A DNA stretch of 16,436 nt from UBA8108 sp965659285 (GTDB lineage: Bacteria; Planctomycetota; UBA8108): NCBI GenBank assembly GCA_965659285.1, contig CBFHWB010000092.1:1-16436 (forward strand). Direction: 5' to 3'. Both the position numbers and the translations under genes were made by a program. The first letter of the stretch is position 1. Each line of letters opens with the position of its first letter. Of this stretch, positions 7,511-16,100 are shown one piece after another. A model generated the notes under the pieces. The model was not told the origin of the DNA and did no database searches. It worked only from the letters and a program-made list of their open reading frames with translations.

Positions 7511-10500
7511 CTATTCGGCCGGTGCCGCCTCGCATTCGAGCTCGTCCTCGGTCGGGTCGATACCGACCTCCGGATACGGAGCCTGGGGAGCGGGTCCGCC
7601 CTGGAAGAGGAAGTTCAACAGGGCGATCGCATCGGTCAGGTTGACCTGTCCGTTGTCATCGATGTCAGCGGTGTCCTGGCAGGCCAGTTCACCGCCCCTG
7701 AAGAGCCAGAGCAGGATCTGGATCGGATCGGTCATGCCGAAGGTGCCTGATGAGTCAACATCGCCGCGGATGAACTGGACAGGCGGGGGAAGAACCTCGA
7801 CCGTTGTCGCATCCGAGCTTCCTACGCCCGGACAGGTGACCGTCACTCCGACTGTTCCCAGCGGGATCTCTGCGGGTACGGTGACGGCTATACTTTCGGG
7901 GAGTCCGGCCAGGTCGATCTCCTCCGCGAGGATATCTCCAAAGCTGACGGTGAGGCCGGGGTGAAAGTTAGAGCCTTCTATGGCGATGACTCCGCCTTGC
8001 GCTACCTGGGTGGGGGAGATGGAGGTGATCGCAGGCGGGGCTCCACCCGGGGCGGTGACGATGACCTGGACCTGGTCCACGATTCCTCCGGCGGTGTTGA
8101 AGCCGAGGAAGGAGACCTCGTTGGCTCCCTCGTTGAGGGGGACGGTGACCGACCAGCCCAGCGGGTTCGAGTTGGAGAACTCGGCTCTCTCGGCGCTGGG
8201 CGCGACCTCGCCATTGACCAGGACAAGAATGTCGGTGATATCTATCGGCGCGCGTCCCTCGATGGTCACCTGGTTGCCGCCGGCGAGGAAGGCCTCGCCA
8301 TCGTTCGTTTCGATGGAGAGGGCCATGCGGTCCGAGGAGAGGCCCAGAATCCTGGAGCGGATGCTCGAGGAGCGTCGGTCAATGAAGCCGTTTCGCCGGG
8401 CCACCTCGAGGCTGGAGATTCCCCTCCGCTGAAGTTGGGAGACATAGTTTCCAAGGAAGGTGGAGTTGAACTGGTGGTTGATCATCTCCCAGAGGATTCC
8501 ATAGTACATTCGCTTGATTCTCGGCCGGTTCCACATCCGATGCAGGGCCGGGAACTTGCCCTGGTTGGTGACGAAGGGCGCGTTGATGTTGTTGGATGGG
8601 AGCCAGCGGCTGAGCCCGCCGTTGCCGTAGGTCAGCTCCATGTCCCAGGGCAGAAGCACCCAGCGTCCATCGACGGGTGGCCGGTAGATGTAGCAGTTCT
8701 TGCCCCTGTCGGTACCCCATGTGTCCCAGTCGTCGGTATTGATTCGAACGGCCAGGCAGCGCAGGAAGGAATCAACGTTCATGTGGTCCCAGATGATCTC
8801 GTCAAAGAGGGCATCGGGGGTCAGGCGGCGATCGAGCACCTGGGCCAGCCTCACCAGGTGGGAGAAGTCATCTTTTCCCTCGTCCATCCGGTTGTTGTAG
8901 TAATAGCGGTAGTTCTCCTTGTAGTCAGGCGGATTCCCCGGGTCGCCCTGGGGCGGGTTGACGTAGGGGGGGTAGCTCAGGCGTCCATCGTAGCTGGTCG
9001 TGCGGCTGCCGCCGTCATTGAACTCGTGGCGGTCATCCATTTCGAAGAAGGAGCCGTTGTCGTCATCGGGGTACCAGCGCTGGATGAGTTCCCTGTTGGG
9101 AACCTGGACGAATTCGCGGATCTCGTTGATGCCCGCGCTCGAGCCGCGGTTGATGTTCCATTGCACCAGCCACTGGTAAGAGTAGGGAGTCCGGGTGTTG
9201 CCCTGGTTGTGCCGGATGAGGTAGTTCGAGATCCGCTCGCGGCCGTCACGAGCGCCAGCGCCCTGGTGGTCCTCAAGCCCGAACTTCTTGATCACCCCAT
9301 GAAGGGTCTGGTCCTTCGCCATCGAGACGCGGTAGCTTTCCGACCAGCGCTGCCTTGCCCAGGGGCTGCCCGAGACACGAACCCGCGAGTGATAGTACAG
9401 ATCCTCGTTGCCGAAGAGGAAGGATCCCTCGACGAGGTCGTTGGAGTGCAATTGCCTGGCGTTGAGGTAGCGTTCGGCATCCTGGTCGATCCAGAAACGG
9501 TAGGAGGGGTTGGCTCCTCTCTGGACATTCTCGTGGCGGTAGACGCAGTAGCTGCGATCGAGGTTTTCGATGTCGAGCGCGCTGAGAATCGATGGGTTGG
9601 TGCGCTGGGTATGATCGACCGGGTAGCGGCCAACCCGCCCTCCGCTGTCCCTGGCCAGCACATAGAAGACCACTGTCCTTCGAAGCGGCTGTCCCGGGAT
9701 GGTGGCATGATAGCGCCCCCTGGAATCGGGGCCCTGCATGCTGATTTCATTGTCTGCCTCACCGGCGGAGTTCGCCCTGTTCAGGCTCCAATAGAGCTTG
9801 ACGTCCGTGATGTTGTCGGAATCCTGCACCCTGCAGGAGACCTGCACCGGGACATTGTTGCCGGGCAGGTTGGGAGACTGGACCATCTTATCGATGACCG
9901 GGCCTATGTTGGGACCGGCGTTTCCGGCCGCCTGGCGGGCGGTCACGCTATTGATGGCCCCGGGTGTTCCAAGGTTGCTGGGGATGTCGAGCTCGTGGGA
10001 CCTGGCGAAGTCGTGGTTATAGCCCCGGGTCAGCATCGTCTGTGAGCCCGCGATCCACCTGGCCTTGAAGGAGATGAAATAGTTGTTTCGGGCGCGCAGG
10101 TTCCTGGCCAGCGTGTGCTCGAGACGGTTCGCCTTGTTGTCACCCTTGCCCCTGGCGACGATCTTCAGCGAGGCGTTGCCCTCGATCACCTCGGCGGGGT
10201 CGGTCGTGCGGCCGGAGTTGATGTGGGTTCCCTGGATCTTCCATTCGCCGGGCCTGGAAGAGTTCGAGCTGATCTCCGCTTCGATGTCTCCGTTGCCAAC
10301 GTAGTTTTCAGAGTCGGCGGGAACGTACTGACCCGATTCAAGGACAGGGGCGATGTAGAAATCGCTGGAGTTGACGCTCGAGTTGTGGGCCTGGATGGCG
10401 ATGACGTTGGTGCCGGTGATCAGCAGGTCCATGAAATCCAGCATGTTGATGTCGGCCTGCCCCGAGCTCGTTCGCTCTCGCGAGCTTCGGGCCCTGGCGT

Positions 10501-12502
10501 CGAAGGTGTCCTGGATATCTTCGCCGCTGGTGCGCATGTTCTCGATGTGGATCCTGGTTCCATTGAGGTAGACGATGAATCCATCATCGTAGGCCGCGTA
10601 GAGCCTCAGGGTCCCGATATTCATTGGGTCGGGGATGGTGAATTCGGTTCTCATATAGACCGAGATATGGTTCCCGCGCATCTCGGCCATCGTGGTTCCA
10701 CCGTCTTCGGTTTCGTCCTCCCCGTAGCCCACCGGAGTGGTGGCGGTGGTCCAGGCGGAGTCATCGAAGTCCGGCTGGTACCAGTCGGCGGGCGGCTCCT
10801 CTGTTCCCGGGGTGATTTTCCACTGCGCGCCGAGGGCGAGGAAGGTCTCCTCCGGCTGGAAGGTGATGATTCGTTCGACCATCCGGATGTCATCGACGAT
10901 GGTGATTCCACGGGCGTTCATGAGGAAGTGCAACTCTGGCTCACCGCTGTTATAGCGACCCTGGTAGCCGTACTCCCGAACCTGGGACTTGCCCGACTCG
11001 TCGCTTGAATCCCAGGCTGCCCCAGTGTTGTTGTCCTGGAACGGATCGATGAGCTCCATGGAGGAGCCGCCTCCATCTGCCCAATAGGGCCACTGGCCGC
11101 CATCATGGTATCGAACGGTATCGGCGATATTCCCCTCCGTGTCGCGCAGGTTGACCCGCTCTCCATCGTTACGCAGGCCGCCAAAGCCGTCGGTTCCGCC
11201 CAGGACCTTCTCCGGCGGGAGATCGTAGGTTTCGCGGATGTAGGTCGGGTCGCGGGCGACGACGAGATAGCTTCCCGGGGCCATGACAGTGCCCGGTTCA
11301 AAGACGTAGTTGATTCCCTTGGTCAGCTTCCACCCGCTGATGTCAATGCTTCGGTCGGCGCTGCGGTTGTGGAGCTCGAGGTATTCCGCAAACCGCTCAT
11401 CTCCGCTGGCCGGTCCGTTGATGGGGTGGTACATGATCTCGTTGATGACGATGTCCCTCTCCACCTCGACCCTGTTTGTTTCACCCCGGGTGGGGACCGC
11501 CCGGTCACTGATGTCCTCATCTCCATCGGGAATTCGAGCTTCACTTTTTTCTGCGGCTTCAGGCTCAAAGATGTAGGCATCGATCACCCTGCTGCCGTTG
11601 GGCTCGACCAGGGAGATGAAGCGCCGTCCCGGGGAACCCTCCACCACCTCTTCGTCGGTCGCCGGGGAGAGGTCGAGTCCTCCGAGGTCCGCCTCTGAGA
11701 GAGCGAGGTGCCCCCCGGCACTGATCGAGGTGTCGGCTGGGAGCTGGAAACGAGAGTCTTCAGCTTCGATCGTCCTGCTGTTGGTGATCCAGAAGCCCGA
11801 GAGATCCACGGCCTGATCGCTGCGATTGAAGAGCTCGACCCAGCGAGTGCCAGCGGTCCAGAGGAGGGCCTCGTTGATCACGAGCGTGAGTGAGCCCGTT
11901 GATGGGTTGTTCGCCGCGCCGGGTGTTCCGCCCGGGGCGGAGCTGATGCTCCAACTGTCGGGGTCATCGGGGTCGCTGTAGATGTCTATGAGGGAGAGGG
12001 TGTGCCCGGTTCCATCCGCGGCGGAGGGCCACTTGCCGCGGTCGTTGAAGCCGACGGTTGCCATCACCACCCCGTTTTCTTCGGCGAGCTCGATTGTTTC
12101 GCCGTTGTTGGCCAGGGCGCAGCCGTCTCGCTCGTCCCCTTCGAGGTCGCAGCCAAGCCCCCAATTTCCGATCAGGTTATCGATATCGTAGGTCGCGGCT
12201 ATTCTTTGTTCGTTGGCGCAGATCACGACATATTCTCCCCCGCTCAGGAATGACTGGGGGGGGAAGGTGAAGCTGATACCCTTGGAGAAATACCAGCCGG
12301 AGACATCGACCGGCGCCGGGCTGGCGTTGTGGAGCTCGATGAATTCCAACTCCTGGCCTCCGCCGGATGGGTGGTACATGATCTCGGTGATCACGATCAG
12401 GCCGCTATTGCTGGCACTGGCTGGCGGTTGGATGGAGAAAAGGCCGATGGTGCAGGCGAAGAGCGCTATCAACAGCCTGGTCAGGGGCATACGGATCAGC
12501 AT
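7511..12502 (-). CDS. Giant secreted protein: lamin-tail domains, CotH-like kinase domain, IPT/TIG and dockerin-like C-terminus
   Basis: A 1663-residue exported protein with a Sec signal at 1-30 (cleavage near ASA). Lamin-tail domains lie at about 33-195, 205-345 and 350-500 (VITEIMYHP, VINEALLW and VINEIMYHP, each followed by a xxELxNxS and SGW pair). A jelly-roll region at 550-725 (DFDDSAWTT, YAAYDDGFIVYLNG) and a carbohydrate-binding-like region at 735-850 come next. An Ig-like stretch covers 880-960. A CotH domain spans about 985-1350: RVRVSGSPW (1040-1048), HMNVDSFLRCLAVRI (1240-1254), KNCYIYRP (1268-1275) and LLPWDMELTYG (1283-1293). Another Ig-like part follows, then IPT/TIG (1488-1570). 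The end (1578-1650) holds two calcium-loop repeats, DVDSSGTFGMTD and DIDDNGQVNLTD, and the GGPAP...GIDPTEDELEC ending seen in planctomycete exoproteins. AGAGGA upstream of the ATG fixes the start. CotH members are secreted atypical protein kinases; activity and partners here are unknown. Attachment or matrix function is inferred. Confidence 0.9.
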   Translation of the reverse strand: MLIRMPLTRLLIALFACTIGLFSIQPPASASNSGLIVITEIMYHPSGGGQELEFIELHNASPAPVDVSGWYFSKGISFTFPPQSFLSGGEYVVICANEQRIAATYDIDNLIGNWGLGCDLEGDERDGCALANNGETIELAEENGVVMATVGFNDRGKWPSAADGTGHTLSLIDIYSDPDDPDSWSISSAPGGTPGAANNPSTGSLTLVINEALLWTAGTRWVELFNRSDQAVDLSGFWITNSRTIEAEDSRFQLPADTSISAGGHLALSEADLGGLDLSPATDEEVVEGSPGRRFISLVEPNGSRVIDAYIFEPEAAEKSEARIPDGDEDISDRAVPTRGETNRVEVERDIVINEIMYHPINGPASGDERFAEYLELHNRSADRSIDISGWKLTKGINYVFEPGTVMAPGSYLVVARDPTYIRETYDLPPEKVLGGTDGFGGLRNDGERVNLRDTEGNIADTVRYHDGGQWPYWADGGGSSMELIDPFQDNNTGAAWDSSDESGKSQVREYGYQGRYNSGEPELHFLMNARGITIVDDIRMVERIITFQPEETFLALGAQWKITPGTEEPPADWYQPDFDDSAWTTATTPVGYGEDETEDGGTTMAEMRGNHISVYMRTEFTIPDPMNIGTLRLYAAYDDGFIVYLNGTRIHIENMRTSGEDIQDTFDARARSSRERTSSGQADINMLDFMDLLITGTNVIAIQAHNSSVNSSDFYIAPVLESGQYVPADSENYVGNGDIEAEISSNSSRPGEWKIQGTHINSGRTTDPAEVIEGNASLKIVARGKGDNKANRLEHTLARNLRARNNYFISFKARWIAGSQTMLTRGYNHDFARSHELDIPSNLGTPGAINSVTARQAAGNAGPNIGPVIDKMVQSPNLPGNNVPVQVSCRVQDSDNITDVKLYWSLNRANSAGEADNEISMQGPDSRGRYHATIPGQPLRRTVVFYVLARDSGGRVGRYPVDHTQRTNPSILSALDIENLDRSYCVYRHENVQRGANPSYRFWIDQDAERYLNARQLHSNDLVEGSFLFGNEDLYYHSRVRVSGSPWARQRWSESYRVSMAKDQTLHGVIKKFGLEDHQGAGARDGRERISNYLIRHNQGNTRTPYSYQWLVQWNINRGSSAGINEIREFVQVPNRELIQRWYPDDDNGSFFEMDDRHEFNDGGSRTTSYDGRLSYPPYVNPPQGDPGNPPDYKENYRYYYNNRMDEGKDDFSHLVRLAQVLDRRLTPDALFDEIIWDHMNVDSFLRCLAVRINTDDWDTWGTDRGKNCYIYRPPVDGRWVLLPWDMELTYGNGGLSRWLPSNNINAPFVTNQGKFPALHRMWNRPRIKRMYYGILWEMINHQFNSTFLGNYVSQLQRRGISSLEVARRNGFIDRRSSSIRSRILGLSSDRMALSIETNDGEAFLAGGNQVTIEGRAPIDITDILVLVNGEVAPSAERAEFSNSNPLGWSVTVPLNEGANEVSFLGFNTAGGIVDQVQVIVTAPGGAPPAITSISPTQVAQGGVIAIEGSNFHPGLTVSFGDILAEEIDLAGLPESIAVTVPAEIPLGTVGVTVTCPGVGSSDATTVEVLPPPVQFIRGDVDSSGTFGMTDPIQILLWLFRGGELACQDTADIDDNGQVNLTDAIALLNFLFQGGPAPQAPYPEVGIDPTEDELECEAAPAE

Positions 12503-12691
12503 CGTTATTTATCCTCTGTGACTTCCTGATGACCTGGAGGCGCGGCCGTATTTAGAGCCGGTTCAAACACCCGGAATGTCAGAAAGACTGAAAACTAAGT
12601 TTTTATTTAATAAGTTGTTACAGGAATCGAATCATCATCGATGAAACAACCTCAGGCCTGCTCGGCCGGTGGTTGATTTTCATTTCATTAG

Positions 12692-12711
12692 TTTCCAGGA
12701 TTCCCTGGAAA
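12692..12711. repeat. Perfect 8-bp hairpin in the divergent region
   Basis: TTTCCAGG (12692-12699) and CCTGGAAA (12704-12711) are exact reverse complements with a 4-base ATTC loop. This is the strongest hairpin in the non-coding region. No U-tract follows in either direction. It could be an operator for the kinase or CotH gene or part of a structured transcript. Confidence 0.5.
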
Positions 12712-12755
12712 AGACCCTGGGCCACTTTCCTGTCAGCTTCCCGTTGACCCACTCC

Positions 12756-12785
12756 AAACCATTGTGAACAGCAATTTTATGGTTT
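12756..12785. repeat. 7-bp inverted repeat with nested stem in the divergent region
   Basis: AAACCAT (12756-12762) pairs exactly with ATGGTTT (12779-12785). Inside the 16-base spacer, TG (12763-12764) can pair with CA (12772-12773), leaving an ATTTT bulge. Together with the neighbours at 12692 and 12813 it makes three inverted repeats in about 150 bp. Confidence 0.4.
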
Positions 12786-12812
12786 CAGCATAGGCAAGTC
12801 AACGGACCATAT

Positions 12813-12840
12813 TCCCGTAATATTAGAGGGAGTAACGGGA
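12813..12840. repeat. 6-bp inverted repeat TCCCGT/ACGGGA
   Basis: TCCCGT (12813-12818) and ACGGGA (12835-12840) are exact reverse complements separated by 16 bases. The arms are short enough to arise by chance; it is listed because of its position next to two stronger repeats. Confidence 0.25.
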
Positions 12841-13120
12841 TGTTCGCCCTGAGCGGAAAAAGATCCAGGGATTGGAAAAAGGGATCGTTCATGTCCGATT
12901 ATTCAGCTTCCCATAGTCCTATAACTTTTTGTGGGGGAAACGATTAGGTCGACGGGGTCTTGAAAGAAGCGGATCTCGAAAAGTTTATTTTTGAATGAGT
13001 TCGGGCTACAATCGGTAGTCCTGTTGAGGGTGTCCATTGCGGCGTGGCACTATTCAGCAGCAGGGTGTTTTCTGGAAGAGAAGAGTTTAGTGGTTATCAT
13101 TGTCGGGGGCTTGTTTTCGC

Positions 13121-16100
13121 ATGTCCGAAAAACCCGGTCCATCCGTGGAGGGTCAAGAGGCTGAAGAGCCTGTCGATTCCGAAGCGATGCACGAACCATC
13201 AGGGGCCAAAAGCCGCGAAATCGATGGGGTCTCGACCGATGGAGACGCATCTTCGTCCTCTAACGGACCAGCCAGCGAGACCGTCGAGGTAGACCCGCCG
13301 GTCCAGGGCGGAGGCTTGACGGACTCTGATATTGACCTCAATGCCGATACGGTGACCCAGCGCGGCGCGGGAACCTACGATACTCATTCCACGGACCTGA
13401 CGGAGGATGCCGTTGCCGGCTGGCAGGAGGATGATCTGGTCGCGGATCAGTACCGCATTCAGCGTCTGATCGGGCAGGGCGGCATGGGGAAGGTCTACCT
13501 GGCCCAGGACGAGGCGCTTGATCGCCCGGTGGCACTCAAGCGGATTCCGCAGGAGATTCTCTTCGATGAGGATGCCAGAGATGACCTCAGGCTGGAGGCC
13601 AACCGTCTCCTTGACCTCGCCCACGACAACATCGTCAGGATACACACCTACACCGACCGAAAAAAGAAGCTGGATGGCCCGCAGACCTGGCCCTTCTTCG
13701 CCATGGAGTATCTCGAGGGGCAGACTCTCAAGCAACTCCTGCGTCAGCGAAAGCGGGAGGGGCGGAGGTTCGATGCCGATGAATTGCTTGTCATCGCGCG
13801 CCAGGTGGGGGACGGGTTGGCTCACGCCCATGCCCGCAATGTGGTTCACCGCGACCTGAAGCCTGCGAACCTGATGCTTGCGAAGCAGGCCGAGGGCGCC
13901 CTCCAGTCATCTGATACGATCAAGATCACCGACTTCGGGATCTCCCGTGTCGTCGCCGACAGTACCCTGCGCCAGACGGGGAAGAGAAGCGGAACGATTC
14001 CCTATATGAGCCCGGAGCAGTTTCGCGGCGAACTGTCGACACCCAGCAGTGACATCTACTCGTTGGCCTGCACCCTGTACGAGCTGTCTGCCGGCTCACC
14101 GCCCTTTTATACCGGTGATATCGGCTACCAGATCATGAATATTGAGCCGGCCCCGTTAGAGGGCCTGCCGCGGACCATCTCCGAGACGATCCTGCGTGGT
14201 CTGTCGAAAGATGCCGAGGATCGTTTCGAGTCCGCCGAAGAGTTCGTGGCGGCGATTGAGGGGCGAAAGATTCCCAGGCCCGGCAGGAAACGCAGCGGGA
14301 CGCTGGGGCTGGTCTCCAGGATGTTCGCCGGTCTCCTCTTCGCTTTTGCCCTGCTCTGGTGGGCATCCGGTGGAGGAGATCGTTCCAGTGAGAGTGAGGG
14401 GCTCGGGAATACCGGCTCCGCGGGTTCTGCGGCTGGACTGGCAGTCGCGCCCGGTGGTTCTCCCATGGTCGGCGGAGAGGTTTCCGGGCTGCCCGCGCGC
14501 AAGCCCGAAAATCCGGTTGAGACGAAAACGCGCACGGATGCTTTCCGCACCTGGCTGGGTGAGGTTCTCCAGAAGCAACTGCCGCTCAATATCGGCAGGG
14601 ATTACGGTGAGCTGGCGCCCGGTGGGGAGCCCGCCATCGATATCACGCTGGCGTTTACCAGGTCCGAGGCTCCGGATGAGGGCGAGATGCTGGATGACCT
14701 GGTTTTCCTGGCTACTCAGGCGGGAGATGCTGAAACGGCGGATTCCCACAAGGTTCGCGGTCAACTGGACGCCGAGGGTGGTGTGCTCAGCTTTCATTTT
14801 CGCCGGCTGGCCGGCGGGAGCTACAGTTTCGCGGCGTTTGTAGAGGACAAGGAAAAGGGTCTGGCTGTTTTCCAGGGGACGCCGCTGCTTGAACGCCAGC
14901 TCGTGATTGACCTCGTCTCTCCAACTTTCGATCTGGCGGCCGCTGATCCCATTGGCCTGGTTGATTCGGACTCGGAGGGTACGCTTGAGTTTACGACCTT
15001 CGAGGAACTGGTCAAGGTGCGCCTCAATATCGCCGGCAGCGCTGATATCAAGGAGGCCTGGTACAGCCTGCTCACCTCGGACGGAGCCAGCTCGGAGGAG
15101 CGGAAGATTGAGGACATCAGCGACTGGGAGATCAACTACCTCACTCCCGGGGAGTCTCGAACGGCTCAGGTCTACGCTGTCGACAAGGCCGGCAACCGGA
15201 GCGAGACGATGGATGTCATCTTCAGGCGCCTGAAGATAGAGCTCGAAGAATTCCGCACGGTTGAGATTGTTGGTAACCTTGCCAGGGTAGAGGGCCGCTT
15301 CAAGGTGGAGGGGGCCATCTATCCCGATCTGCAGTTCTCCGTGAATGGCGAACGGGTTGACGTAGAGTGGTCGATGAACAGGCCGCCTCCAGCGAAAAAA
15401 GAGGAGGGCGCTCGCGTTGGTGAGGAGCCTTTGGAGGATCCCGAGGAGCCCGCGATTGACAACCCGGTTCTCGAGGAGTCTGTAGATGAGGAGTCGGTGG
15501 CGGGGAAGGAGCCGGAGCTCGCTCCCGGAGCGACGAGAGCCTATCCTTTCGTGGCTGAGATTCCTTTGAGCAAGAGCGTCAATGTCGTTTCGGTACAGTA
15601 TTCATGGAAAGAGAGGCCGGCGGTCTCTTTCGGCAAGGCGGGAACCCTCGACCGCGTCCAGGCGCGGGCGCCGCTGATCGTGCTTCGCCTCCCGGCCCTC
15701 GAGCCGCTGACTGATGACAAGGAAGAGCCTGGCGCGGATGAGACGGGGCGCAGGGTGATCTATACACGAGATACCACACTCACCGTGGAGGGTGAGCTGG
15801 ACATGGTCTTTGAAGGCCTCAAGGTCATACTCCTGGTGCAGAACAGCTTCGGAGAGAGCAAGCAGGAGATGGCTGTGGACCCGGTCGCCACCGGCGCCGG
15901 AGGGAGGTTCAAGAAAGACATAGAGCTGCAGCCGGCGGTAGCGACCCGCGTGGAGGTTCGCTGCTTCTACAATAATCTCGAGGCCGAGTTGGCCAATATG
16001 GCCGAGCCCCTCGAGGTCTACTGCGACCTGGAAGCTCCAACGGCGAAGGTCAGGACCAGTGAATCGGGTGATCAACTGGTGGTTTTCGTCCAGGTAAACG

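Larger units (their letters stand above)
12503..13120. other. 618-bp non-coding divergent region with several inverted repeats
   Basis: No plausible gene is seen: the short open frames here are unsupported by a ribosome site or a recognisable product. The region is clearly more AT-rich than its neighbours, especially near 12590-12620 and 12980-13010. It must contain the promoters of the CotH protein (minus) and the kinase (plus), but I see no box pair convincing enough to place. Inverted repeats lie at 12692-12711, 12756-12785 and 12813-12840, with a weak GATCC/GGATC pair at 12862-12886. The 10-mer TCAGCTTCCC occurs at 12733 and 12903. An unrecognised small RNA or structured leader is possible. 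Confidence 0.7.

Noticed and set aside
7961..10045. 694-codon open frame on the plus strand, antisense to the CotH-domain gene
   Set aside because: It is a shadow of the GC-rich minus-strand gene, whose frame has recognisable domains throughout. The plus-strand product shows no family motif or ribosome site.
10115..11008. 297-codon plus-strand frame inside the CotH-domain gene
   Set aside because: Antisense shadow with no start signal and no recognisable domain.
12733..12912. Direct repeat TCAGCTTCCC (12733 and 12903)
   Set aside because: Ten bases occurring twice in 600 bp without further copies or regular spacing is too little to call an element.
13199..13849. 216-codon minus-strand frame within the kinase gene
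   Set aside because: The plus strand here encodes the kinase N-terminus and catalytic domain with all core motifs; the minus frame is a shadow.
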